A stretch of DNA of 55,501 bases from the NCBI RefSeq assembly GCF_001885615.1, contig NZ_LSRN01000016.1:1-55501 (forward strand). The letters run 5' to 3'. Shown here in pieces: positions 46,716 to 55,242 of the stretch. A model generated the notes under the pieces. The model was not told the origin of the DNA and searched no databases. It was given only the letters and a program-made list of their open reading frames with translations. This DNA comes from Alkalibacterium sp. 20. GTDB lineage: Bacteria; Bacillota; Bacilli; Lactobacillales; Carnobacteriaceae_A. The position numbers and the translations under genes were made by a program. The stretch's first letter is position 1, and every line of letters starts with the position of its first letter.

Positions 46716-46758
46716 GTTGAATTTCTGTTTCAGAAAAGTCTGAACATAGAAATTCAAC
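46716..46758 (-). terminator. Terminator of recA
   Basis: GTTGAATTTCT and AGAAATTCAAC pair, with an inner TTCAGA/TCTGAA stem, followed by eight U on the minus strand. It lies 16 bp after the recA stop. Confidence 0.93.
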
Positions 46759-46773
46759 CTAATTTATTTACTG

Positions 46774-47847
46774 CTAGTCTACTTTCAAAGCTTTTGCCTC
46801 TTTTGGCTCTTTTACTTTTGGTTCTTTTGCTTTTTCTTCTACTTGGACTGCTTCTTGATCACCGACGCCGAATGCAGCTCTAACTTTTGTCTCGATTTCA
46901 GCTCTAAGATCTGGATGGTCTTTTAAATACTGTTTTGCATTTTCTCTTCCTTGACCAATTCTTTCATCGCCATATGAGTACCATGCACCAGCCTTGTCGA
47001 TAATATCTACTTCAGATCCCATATCCACTATTTCACCGATCTGTGAAATCCCTTCTCCGTACATAATATCGACCAACGCAAGTTTAAATGGTGGCGCTAC
47101 TTTATTTTTAACTACTTTAATTTTAGTACGGTTACCAGTCATGTCAGTTCCCGTCTTAATGGATTCTCCACGTCTTACTTCTAAACGTACTGTAGAATAA
47201 AATTTCAATGCACGTCCACCAGGGGTTGTTTCTGGATTACCGAACATTACACCAACTTTTTCACGAATTTGATTGATGAATAAACAGATGGTTTTAGTTT
47301 TATTGATTGATCCAGATAATTTACGTAGTGCTTGTGACATCAAACGGGCTTGTAAGCCAATATGGGTATCTCCCATTTCGCCGTCTATCTCTGCTCTAGG
47401 CACTAACGCCGCTACTGAGTCAATAACGACAATATCAACTGCTCCACTTGAAACTAATGCATCAGTGATTTCTAATGCTTGTTCGCCGGTATCAGGTTGA
47501 GATAGGAGTAATTCGTCAATATCTACGCCTAATGCACTAGCATATTTAGGATCTAAAGCATGCTCGGCATCAATAAACGCGGCTATACCACCATTGGCTT
47601 GTACTGAAGCTATAGCATGAAGAGCCACGGTCGTTTTACCCGAACTTTCCGGTCCATAAACTTCAATGATTCTCCCTCTAGGATAGCCACCTATTCCAAG
47701 CGCCACATCTAATGCCAAGGAGCCACTGGAAACAGATTTTATTTGCGTATCAATTTTCTCTCCCATTTTCATTATGGAGCCCTTACCATATGCTTTTTCT
47801 ATTTTTTTCAATGCTACTTCTAAAGCTTTTGCGCGATCATCTGCCAT
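46774..47847 (-). CDS. recA: Recombinase RecA
   Basis: RecA forms filaments on single-stranded DNA for homologous recombination and triggers LexA self-cleavage. The product of 357 aa has Walker [10 protein letters not shown] (residues 65-73) and Walker [16 protein letters not shown]-binding loop 1 follows ([17 protein letters not shown]), then loop 2 ([18 protein letters not shown]). The C-terminal tail is lysine- and glutamate-rich with a [12 protein letters not shown] repeat. It lies directly downstream of the broken cinA but has its own promoter and LexA box, so its expression need not depend on cinA. An AGGAGG site precedes the ATG. Confidence 0.98.
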   Translation of the reverse strand: MADDRAKALEVALKKIEKAYGKGSIMKMGEKIDTQIKSVSSGSLALDVALGIGGYPRGRIIEVYGPESSGKTTVALHAIASVQANGGIAAFIDAEHALDPKYASALGVDIDELLLSQPDTGEQALEITDALVSSGAVDIVVIDSVAALVPRAEIDGEMGDTHIGLQARLMSQALRKLSGSINKTKTICLFINQIREKVGVMFGNPETTPGGRALKFYSTVRLEVRRGESIKTGTDMTGNRTKIKVVKNKVAPPFKLALVDIMYGEGISQIGEIVDMGSEVDIIDKAGAWYSYGDERIGQGRENAKQYLKDHPDLRAEIETKVRAAFGVGDQEAVQVEEKAKEPKVKEPKEAKALKVD

Positions 47848-47907
47848 TTATTTTCCTCCTACAATTTTAACTATCTCATACGTGTTTTTGTTATCCTCAC
47901 TCTTTAT

Positions 47908-47936
47908 ATTTTAACCTTCACAACAAAAAAAATCAA
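47908..47936 (-). promoter_or_regulatory. Promoter of recA
   Basis: The minus strand reads TTGATT (47936-47931), a 17-base spacer and TAAAAT (47913-47908). The LexA box ends nine bases upstream of the -35. Confidence 0.75.
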
Positions 47937-47944
47937 GCGTTTTT

Positions 47945-47958
47945 CGAACGTTTATTCG
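47945..47958 (-). promoter_or_regulatory. LexA (DinR) operator of recA
   Basis: CGAATAAACGTTCG fits the Gram-positive SOS box CGAAC-4-GTTCG with one mismatch. It sits between the cinA remnant stop and the recA -35. Confidence 0.75.
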
Positions 47959-47960
47959 CT

Positions 47961-49237
47961 TTAGCGGTTTTCTTCAAAATAAACCTGATTATTAATTGGT
48001 TTATCTAGTAACATACGTCTAACTAATTCATGTGCATTGAGTACAGCCAAACGTTTGTTTTCATTTCGTTCACATCCAAAATAAAAGTGTTTAGCAAAGG
48101 GTTTTTCATCTTTATATGAAAGGCCTATCCATACCGTTCCTGGACTCTGATTTTCTAAGGAACTCGGACCCGCTACGCCCGTTAAACCCACTCCAATATC
48201 AGCATCGAACATCTTTCTTGATTTTTCTGCCATTTCGATTGCACATTCTGGACTCACTACTCCAAATTTATTGATCGTCTCTCTAGTGACTTTCAGTACT
48301 TTATATTTTTTATCAGAGCTATAGGTGACTATCCCACCTTCAAGTACTGATCCAGCAGAAGTGTCAGAAGAAATCAAGCTTATAAATGCACCTCCAGTTA
48401 AACTTTCTGCAGCTGTAATAGTCAATTCTTTTTCCAAAAGTAAATCTCTTACTACTTCATTTATCTTTTTTCTCCATAGCCAAAGAAATAATCTGATAAT
48501 AAATCAGTAATGCGTGATTCTATCTTATCGATCGCTTCATTACCATCTTCTTCTGTTTTTTCTTTTGCGGTTAATCTTACAGTGATCTCCCCTTGATTTG
48601 TAAATATGGTGACTGTCGAGTTTTTTTCTGCTTTAACTACAGACTCAATTTTTTCAGCTACTTGTGCTTGCGTAATACCTTAGAATCTCAAGACACGTGA
48701 CACTAGAACCTGTTCAGTTAAAATGTGCTTAATTAATTCATCCTTCACATGATTCTTTACCATAGATCGAAGTTCTTCAGGTTGTCCTGGTAATAAAATG
48801 TAATGATAATCATGGTAATCCACTATCATTCCCACCGCTAAACCTGCATCATATTCCGATGGCATGGAATCAGCTTTTATTAAAGCTTGCAGCTGTTTTT
48901 CTTCTGGCATTTTGAAGTACAAATTTTTATGGTAGGGAATGTTCTTCCGTTCTGTTTCTTCATCCAAAATCAAGTCTATAGTTAAATGATTAGAGAGTGT
49001 TTATTTTGTAATATCATTTTTTGCTGGTCCTAAACCACCCAATAAGACAATTAAATCCACTCGTTTTTCAGCGTCTTCAATAGCTTGCTTTAAGCGAACC
49101 GGATCATCCATTACTGTTACATGATAAAAAACTTCTATGACCAGAGCGACTAGTTCTCTTGATAAAAAAGCAGCATTTGTCTTTACGACTTGTCCTAATA
49201 AAGGTTCTGTTCCAATTGAAATGATTACAGCTCGCAA
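47961..49237 (-). pseudogene. cinA: Broken competence/damage-inducible protein CinA
   Basis: CinA combines an N-terminal MoCF-like domain, in homologues a pyrophosphatase acting on ADP-ribose or NAD derivatives, with a C-terminal NMN amidohydrolase. Here the gene starts well (TTG at 49237, seven bases after AGGAGG; ISIGTEPLLGQ, LGGLGPAKNDITK). A TAA at 49003-49001 then interrupts at the place of the DDLTKE motif. The same frame continues through LLPGQPEE to a second TAA at 48682-48680. It runs on through EITVRLTAKEK to GYGEK, where an A-run (T6 on the plus strand, 48466-48471) is one base short. One more A restores the frame into ELTITAAESLTGG and the rest of the amidohydrolase domain (to 47961). 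That C-terminal part is itself intact and could start at the TTG at 48437, but no ribosome site is evident. Confidence 0.93.
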
Positions 49238-49394
49238 AGTGTTTCCTCCTACTATAACTATTGACCAGTTAAATTTATTCTCACTTTTTTATTTTATCAT
49301 ATGCCTGTTTTTTTTACGGGTTCAAACTACGAATAATAAAAAAAACTTAAAAAGTTAGATCAAACTTCTTAAGCTTTCTGATTAAGTTATGAAT

Positions 49395-49982
49395 TCAGCT
49401 TGAAAATGTTCCCTTAAAGACAAATCGCGCTTCATTGAAGTACAAAACACCAGAATAAATAGTGAAAAACAGACAAATGTATAATAACACTGTGCCTACT
49501 GGTATTCCAGTGAAGGCAAGAGGGAAATCGTCAAGGAACAGAAATATGATAGCTAGCATTTGAGTGTTTGTTTTTATTTTTCCGGGCCAGGCTGCTGCCA
49601 TAACTTGACCACCCTGTTCTACTAATAATAGACGTAATCCGGTAACAGCCAGCTCACGGGAAACGATAACAGCTACGATCCAGGCAGGTGCTAATGATAA
49701 TTCTATCAAAAACACTAAAGCAGTCATGACCAACATTTTATCTGCCAAAGGATCAGCAAATTTACCGAAATTAGAGACAATATTCATCTTTCTAGCCAAA
49801 TATCCATCCAACCAATCAGTAAAACTGGCTACGGAAAAAACCAGCGCCGCAATCAAATGATTGAGTTCAATGGTCGATGACAAGACTTCTATGGATCCCC
49901 AATCAGACGGAATAATTAAGATGATTATAAATATTGGTATCAAAAATATACGAAAAAGGGTTATTTTATTTGGTAAATTCAC
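49395..49982 (-). CDS. pgsA: CDP-diacylglycerol--glycerol-3-phosphate 3-phosphatidyltransferase
   Basis: PgsA makes phosphatidylglycerol phosphate, the committed step of acidic phospholipid synthesis, in the membrane. The CDP-alcohol phosphotransferase motif D-x2-D-G-x2-A-R-x8-G-x3-D-x3-D is intact in DWLDGYLARK...GKFADPLADK. Several membrane helices follow. The frame extends to 50036, but GGAGG lies eight bases before the GTG at 49982 (MNLPNKITLFRI), giving 195 aa, which matches the family. It is followed by the cinA remnant, the usual Bacilli order. A strong terminator lies between rodZ and its ribosome site. Confidence 0.95.
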   Translation of the reverse strand: MNLPNKITLFRIFLIPIFIIILIIPSDWGSIEVLSSTIELNHLIAALVFSVASFTDWLDGYLARKMNIVSNFGKFADPLADKMLVMTALVFLIELSLAPAWIVAVIVSRELAVTGLRLLLVEQGGQVMAAAWPGKIKTNTQMLAIIFLFLDDFPLAFTGIPVGTVLLYICLFFTIYSGVLYFNEARFVFKGTFSS

Positions 49983-50003
49983 GCTAAAAACCTCCAGATT
50001 CCT

Positions 50004-50042
50004 AAAAAAAAGACCAGATGTCAAGTCATTAAACACTGGTCT
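50004..50042 (-). terminator. Terminator between rodZ and pgsA
   Basis: AGACCAGTGT and ACATCTGGTCT arms enclose an 11-base loop, with eight U on the minus strand (50011-50004). The U-tract is only about ten bases from the pgsA GGAGG. Confidence 0.88.
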
Positions 50043-50054
50043 AAATTAATTTAT

Positions 50055-50972
50055 TTATTCAAATTCTAAAAACACTTCTTGTCGAACCTTTTCATTTCCT
50101 GAAGACTTGTAAGGGATTTCTTGATTATTTAATTCAATACTTGTCACAGATGCGTTACCAATGACGATAGCAATGTTAGATGCTGTATCATCGAAACTAG
50201 TGATAAGTGAATCGCCGTCTCCTACCAATCCTTGATTCGCTGTTTCACCATCAACGGTTATACTTACCCAGGAATCTCCACCTTCAGATATCAAAACCAC
50301 TTGTTGCTCAGACGGATGAGCACCCGATATTAAATAGGTTGTGACTGTATCCGTGCTAATTGTTTCATCTATTGCTTGCTCTTCGTCAGTTTCTTCTTCG
50401 TCAGAATTTTCTTCGCTATCTTCTTCTTGGTTCGTTATATCATCTTGATTTTCTGCTTCACTCGTTGTCTCTTCTTCATCCTGACCGGTAGTTGCCACTT
50501 CATTATCATCCACTTCAATGACAGACGCTGACTCATCCTCATTAATAAACGAGTCGAAATCAGAATTATCGACCGTTGAAATGGCTAAATAGATAGCAAA
50601 AATTATAGCTATCACTAATAAAATAATGAGCAGTGTCGGTAAACTATCTCTCAGAGTGGCAACAAATCCACTTTTTTTACTTTTTGATCTTGTTTGAGTT
50701 TTATCAACACTTTTTGTATAACTCGTATTATTATGGGGCTGAGGTAAAGTATCCATATGTTCTTGAACTAAATCTTCCCCATTTAAACCAACAGAATCAG
50801 CATATTGCTTTATAAACGCCCGTGCGTAAAAATTCCCCGGTAAAACTTCCAGATTGCCCTCTTCTACAGCAATTAAATATCTTTTTTGTATTTTAGTCAT
50901 TTGTTGCAAGTCATCTAAGGTGTATCCCTTAGCTTTTCTAGCTTCTTTAAGCTTCTCTCCAATTTCATTCAA
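50055..50972 (-). CDS. rodZ: RodZ-like cytoskeleton/helix-turn-helix membrane protein
   Basis: RodZ (Bacillus YmfM) couples the cell-shape machinery to the membrane. The N-terminal Xre-type HTH (about 4-70: EKLKEARKAKGYTLDDL) is followed by a basic juxtamembrane segment. One TM helix (about 112-132, TLLIILLVIAIIFAIYLA) leads to a long acidic Glu/Asp-rich linker (about 135-205). The C-terminal DUF4115-type beta domain (SGAHPSEQQVVLISEGGDSW...) follows. The 305-aa length is normal. An extended -10 (TGG-TATACT, 51081-51073) lies upstream. It sits between ymfH and pgsA as in Bacillus, but ymfI is missing. Confidence 0.9.
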   Translation of the reverse strand: MNEIGEKLKEARKAKGYTLDDLQQMTKIQKRYLIAVEEGNLEVLPGNFYARAFIKQYADSVGLNGEDLVQEHMDTLPQPHNNTSYTKSVDKTQTRSKSKKSGFVATLRDSLPTLLIILLVIAIIFAIYLAISTVDNSDFDSFINEDESASVIEVDDNEVATTGQDEEETTSEAENQDDITNQEEDSEENSDEEETDEEQAIDETISTDTVTTYLISGAHPSEQQVVLISEGGDSWVSITVDGETANQGLVGDGDSLITSFDDTASNIAIVIGNASVTSIELNNQEIPYKSSGNEKVRQEVFLEFE

Positions 50973-51072
50973 TTGATTTCACCTACCTAGCATAATTCAT
51001 TTGCGAAATATATAATTCGAATCAAATTTTTTTATTATTAATAATCAATCCAAACTAATACCTATCCTTGAA

Positions 51073-51081
51073 AGTATACCA
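51073..51081 (-). promoter_or_regulatory. Extended -10 promoter of rodZ
   Basis: The minus strand reads TGG-TATACT about 100 nt before the rodZ start, with a weak -35. Confidence 0.45.
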
Positions 51082-51205
51082 TACGAAATTAAGTGAGTAT
51101 AGAGTATCAGCAGGATTATAATTAAAGCTCAATATTTTACATTGCAAAGGCCATTTTTATTTACAGAAAATATTTATTGAGTTTTATATCATCCTATCGA
51201 TACGT

Positions 51206-52498
51206 TTAACTTTTGCGAGGTTTGACTGAGAACACAGATATTACTTCTTCTCTAAAATAATCACGTGCAATGTTTTTAACCTCTTCAAACGTTATAGACT
51301 CCAGTAAAGATAAGCTATCAAAAATCGTGATTTCTTCAAAGGGCAACTCCACAAACTGATGGGCAATAGCTTCTAATGAATTTAACTCTTGAATATACTG
51401 ACCAGTTAATTTTTTCTTGATCAGAGAAAAATGCTCAATTGTCATATCTTGGCTCCGTTGATCATTAAGTAAAACATGTTTAATGCTCGAAGCTAATTTT
51501 TCAGGAAACTTACTATCTCCACCTATGCTGACATAATCAAAACTTCTTTCAAAAATATAATCAAAACTAAAGCTATCATCAATTAATTCATCATTATATA
51601 AAGATAAGTATGTTGAAGATGTATCACCAAAAAGTAAGTCTAACAGAATTTCCATTTTAATTATATGTCGAAGTGCTGCTTTTTCTTCTAAATTGTATTT
51701 ATCACCTTTCACACCTACTAACACTTTAGGTATATTTACTGGAAACCGTGTTTCTCTATATTTAAGAATATCGGTTTCAGCCTCATCAGGAAATGAACGG
51801 TCAATAACTACAGGAGGTAGAAATATTTTTGGTTCTTGATTCTCTTTGATGTATTTTATGGCTTCGTTCGGATTTAAATTCCCTATTAGGATCAATTGAA
51901 CATTGCTAGGATGATAGAAGGTATCATAATTTGTCATCAGCATTTCAACATCAATAGACTGGATACTTTCGACTGTGCCAGCCACATCTATCCGCAAGGG
52001 GTGTTTTGGATATAGATTTTCAATTAAACCCAGAGATAAATTCCAGTCAGGATCATCTTTATACATCTGTATTTCCTGAGTAATGATGCTTTTCTCATCT
52101 TCCACTGAATGATGAGTAAAATGAGGAGTTTGAACAAAATTTAAAAGAACATCGATATTCTGTTGTAACTTGGATGTAAAAGAACACATATAAGCAGTTT
52201 TTGTATTGCTCGTATATGCATTCACTGATGCTCCTTGAGAAGAAAATATATTTGAAACATCACCATCTTCAGTTTCAAATAGTTTATGCTCCAAAAAATG
52301 AGCGATACCATATGGAAAGGATTTATATTCAGATTCTCCTCTTGGCATAAACATTTGATCAACAGAACCAAAGTCGACAAATAGTACAGCGTATATCTTT
52401 TTATACTCTTTTTTGGGTATTAATTTCACTTGTAACCCATTTTCCAATTTTTCAGTGTAAATATTTTCTTCCAAGTGTTTATATACTTTCATGTCCAC
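51206..52498 (-). CDS. ymfH: M16 family peptidase YmfH
   Basis: This is a zinc peptidase of the pitrilysin (M16) superfamily. The inverted zinc motif HxxEH is present (HFLEH near residue 70), with the downstream glutamate region at EDEKSIITQEIQMYKDD. The 430-aa product also has the C-terminal half-barrel domain. Together with the adjacent YmfF it would form a two-subunit peptidase similar to AlbEF-type or YmfFH pairs. The frame starts at a GTG overlapping the ymfF stop (TAGTG); an ATG two codons in is the alternative. Substrate unknown. Confidence 0.92.
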   Translation of the reverse strand: MDMKVYKHLEENIYTEKLENGLQVKLIPKKEYKKIYAVLFVDFGSVDQMFMPRGESEYKSFPYGIAHFLEHKLFETEDGDVSNIFSSQGASVNAYTSNTKTAYMCSFTSKLQQNIDVLLNFVQTPHFTHHSVEDEKSIITQEIQMYKDDPDWNLSLGLIENLYPKHPLRIDVAGTVESIQSIDVEMLMTNYDTFYHPSNVQLILIGNLNPNEAIKYIKENQEPKIFLPPVVIDRSFPDEAETDILKYRETRFPVNIPKVLVGVKGDKYNLEEKAALRHIIKMEILLDLLFGDTSSTYLSLYNDELIDDSFSFDYIFERSFDYVSIGGDSKFPEKLASSIKHVLLNDQRSQDMTIEHFSLIKKKLTGQYIQELNSLEAIAHQFVELPFEEITIFDSLSLLESITFEEVKNIARDYFREEVISVFSVKPRKS

Positions 52499-53754
52499 TA
52501 ATTATTCTCTCCAATTAATATATAAGTTGCTTTAAGATCTATTAATCCAGCCAGATCGATAATATCTTTTCTCGAGACTGAATCCAGCTTTTCCATCCAC
52601 TCGTTTAATGACAAATGTTCTCGTCCAATTAATTCTAAACTAAAGGCTCTCTCTACCATAGAATATGGGGTATCATCTATTTGAAATAATTCATTTTTAA
52701 TTACTTCTTTTGTTTGTTCTACTTCTTTCTCTGAGAAAACACCATTTTTTATCTCTTCTAGTTGATTCAATATTATTGATTGCACGTTTGCGACTTCTTC
52801 GCTCTCAATACCTGCGTAAATAAATAACAAGCCTCTGTAGACATCCACTTCACTTGAAATAGAATAGGCTAAATTTTCTTTTTCTCTCACGATCTGGAAT
52901 AATTTAGAATGAGGCATAGCACCAAAAAGACCGTTGAATATCAGTCCCGCATAATAATACTTATTATGATAATATATTGGTGTTTTCAATCCCATTGTAA
53001 GTAATGTTTGATTAATCTCTTGCGTTTCTATTTTTTTAACAAATGGTTTGTTTTTATGATCTTCATAAAAAGGATTCTCATCTATTAGCGCACGGGACTT
53101 GAAATCGAACGGGTGTAACGTTCTCAAAACGGTAGACTCTGTAATATTGCCTACTACATAGATATCTAGTTGGTCTTCATTCAGCATCTCCAAATAAGTA
53201 TCAAATAGATTAGTGGAAGTTATATCTTTTAGATCAGACTCTTGACCATAACTTGTCATCTGTTGCTCTCTAGTGTCAAAATACAGATTATTCAGCTTGT
53301 CTTCAGCATATACTGTTTTGTCATCATATCGTGATGCGAATTCATCTCTCAATTTGTCCACTTCTCTAATAAAAGTTGCTTCTTGAAAATGTCCATTAAA
53401 TACGTTAGGAAAAGAGATGACCTGATATAAAAATTTCATTACTTCATCAACTATCCCAGTCTCATTTATAACTTTTTCATCAACACATTCCATGTTTAAT
53501 GACAACACATGGTAATTCCCGTATCTAGCTACGTCTGTAAAAAAGTTAGCTCCGTACAATTCACTGAGTCTTCTTCTAAAATCATTTTGAGTTGGATAAA
53601 GCTTACTATTGATATCCATTATATTTGCTAAAAGAGCACGCTTAGTTACTTTTTTTTCTTGAAGTAGTGTTTTAAATCTAAATTGGATAGATATTGTTTT
53701 GAATTTTTTAGTTGGCAGAATATGTAAATGTATCCCTTCCCTAATTTTCAACAT
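52498..53754 (-). CDS. ymfF: M16-like (non-catalytic) peptidase subunit YmfF
   Basis: The 418-aa product has the M16 fold. At the place of the zinc motif, however, it reads RALLANIMD, with no HxxEH, so it is probably the inactive partner subunit. The R-Y pair region typical of M16B partners is present in its C-terminal half (HSKLFQIVREKENLAYSISS). The stop overlaps the ymfH start, indicating tight coupling and a heterodimer. GGAGG lies six bases before the ATG. It is the first gene of the ymfF-ymfH block after the metK terminator. Confidence 0.92.
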   Translation of the reverse strand: MLKIREGIHLHILPTKKFKTISIQFRFKTLLQEKKVTKRALLANIMDINSKLYPTQNDFRRRLSELYGANFFTDVARYGNYHVLSLNMECVDEKVINETGIVDEVMKFLYQVISFPNVFNGHFQEATFIREVDKLRDEFASRYDDKTVYAEDKLNNLYFDTREQQMTSYGQESDLKDITSTNLFDTYLEMLNEDQLDIYVVGNITESTVLRTLHPFDFKSRALIDENPFYEDHKNKPFVKKIETQEINQTLLTMGLKTPIYYHNKYYYAGLIFNGLFGAMPHSKLFQIVREKENLAYSISSEVDVYRGLLFIYAGIESEEVANVQSIILNQLEEIKNGVFSEKEVEQTKEVIKNELFQIDDTPYSMVERAFSLELIGREHLSLNEWMEKLDSVSRKDIIDLAGLIDLKATYILIGENN

Positions 53755-53800
53755 TTTACTCCTCCATAATGTATATTTATTAATACATTTAAAATGATAT

Positions 53801-53835
53801 AAAAATACAGGATTTCAAAAGAAATCCTGTATTTT
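53801..53835. terminator. Terminator of metK
   Basis: AAAATACAGGATTTC and GAAATCCTGTATTTT are perfect arms around a 4-base loop, eight bases after the metK stop; A/T runs flank both sides. Confidence 0.95.
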
Positions 53836-53842
53836 CACCACT

Positions 53843-55030
53843 TTATTTAACAAACTGTAAAAGTTGCTCAATTTTATCTATTTCTTCCCATGGTAACTTA
53901 ATATCTGTCCTACCAAAATGACCGTAAGAAGCAGTTTGTTTGTATATAGGCCGTTTGAGATCTAGCATTTTGATAATTCCTGCTGGCCTTAAATCAAATA
54001 TATGTCTTATCGCATTGATCAATAGTGTATTTGGAACTTTACCCGTTCCAAATGTATCGATGGAAATGGATACTGGTTGCGCAACGCCAATGGCATAAGC
54101 CAGTTGAACTTCTACTTTATCAGCTAAATCAGCTGCAACAATATTTTTAGCAATGTATCTTGCTGCATAACTTGCAGAACGATCAACTTTAGTAGCATCT
54201 TTGCCCGAGAAGGCTCCTCCACCATGACGGGCATACCCACCATAAGTATCTACGATAATTTTTCGGCCTGTCAATCCAGCATCTCCTTGAGGTCCTCCTA
54301 TTACAAAGCGACCTGTAGGATTGATATAATACTTCGTGTTCCCATCCAAATATTTTTCTGGAATGACCGGTTTAATAACTTTTTCTATTATATCATCTTT
54401 TAATTGTTCATTGTTTACATCCGGATGATGCTGTGTACTAATTACAATTGCATCTACGCGCAAAGGTTTGTCATCTTCCCCATACTCTACCGTAACTTGT
54501 GCCTTACCATCTGGTCTCAGATAACTAAGCTCTTTATTTTTTCTTACTGTTGCTAGTTGTCTTGTTAATTTGTGACTTAAAGATATAGGGAGTGGCATTA
54601 ACTCTTCTGTTTCATTAGTAGCATATCCGAACATCAATCCCTGATCTCCAGCCCCAATTTTATCTAGTTCATCATGAACTTCCGACTTATACTCAACAGA
54701 GTCATCGACACCCGCCGCAATATCCGGTGATTGGTCATCAATAGACACCAGGACAGCACATGTATCAGCATCAAAGCCGTATTTTGCTCGCGTATACCCA
54801 ATTTCCCTGATTGTATCTCTAGCAACTTTTTGCATGTCCACATAAGTTTCTGTTCGAATCTCACCGGCAATCAAAACCAATCCAGTGGTAACAATTGTTT
54901 CACAAGCCACACGAGCATCAGGATCTTTAGCTAATATATCATCCAAGATTGCGTCACTGATTTGATCAGCTATTTTATCGGGATGTCCTTCTGTTACTGA
55001 TTCTGATGTAAATAATCTTTTTTCTGTCAT
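53843..55030 (-). CDS. metK: S-adenosylmethionine synthetase
   Basis: MetK makes S-adenosylmethionine from methionine and ATP. The 395-aa product has the N-terminal [18 protein letters not shown], the flexible loop/K-R region, the [18 protein letters not shown]-binding signature and the C-terminal SYGHFGR segment. All expected catalytic residues appear to be present. Its translation is controlled by an SMK-box riboswitch directly upstream, which hides the GGGGG ribosome site when SAM is bound. TrmB and QueA in this window consume its product. It is a single-gene unit with its own terminator. Confidence 0.98.
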   Translation of the reverse strand: MTEKRLFTSESVTEGHPDKIADQISDAILDDILAKDPDARVACETIVTTGLVLIAGEIRTETYVDMQKVARDTIREIGYTRAKYGFDADTCAVLVSIDDQSPDIAAGVDDSVEYKSEVHDELDKIGAGDQGLMFGYATNETEELMPLPISLSHKLTRQLATVRKNKELSYLRPDGKAQVTVEYGEDDKPLRVDAIVISTQHHPDVNNEQLKDDIIEKVIKPVIPEKYLDGNTKYYINPTGRFVIGGPQGDAGLTGRKIIVDTYGGYARHGGGAFSGKDATKVDRSASYAARYIAKNIVAADLADKVEVQLAYAIGVAQPVSISIDTFGTGKVPNTLLINAIRHIFDLRPAGIIKMLDLKRPIYKQTASYGHFGRTDIKLPWEEIDKIEQLLQFVK

Positions 55031-55037
55031 TATTATT

Positions 55038-55107
55038 CCCCCTTATTTTCTCGGTTACAAGGCTTCCGACCGGTTGTGGCCGTCCTATCGGGAATTCTTT
55101 GTAAACC
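55038..55107 (-). promoter_or_regulatory. SMK-box (SAM-III) riboswitch of metK
   Basis: The minus strand shows TTCCCGATAGGACGG, then a variable stem (CAACCGGTCG), then GCCTTGTAACCGA, and finally the GGGGG ribosome site (55042-55038) seven bases before the ATG. These conserved blocks and their order match the SMK box of Enterococcus metK, where SAM binding pairs the ribosome site with upstream nucleotides. The class is a translational switch found only in Lactobacillales. Confidence 0.92.
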
Positions 55108-55113
55108 TTTATC

Positions 55114-55122
55114 ATTTTAACA
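55114..55122 (-). promoter_or_regulatory. Extended -10 promoter of metK
   Basis: The minus strand reads TGT-TAAAAT (55122-55114), seven bases before the proposed SMK box. The -35 is weak. Confidence 0.5.
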
Positions 55123-55242
55123 TATAACCATTAAAGAATCATTGAAATTCGTAGAATCTTCTCTAATCAAGCTTATCTCCTGTTTACTATAAATCTGTGG
55201 TAAAATAATAAAAAATATTGCTTTTATGAAAGTAGTGGTTAA

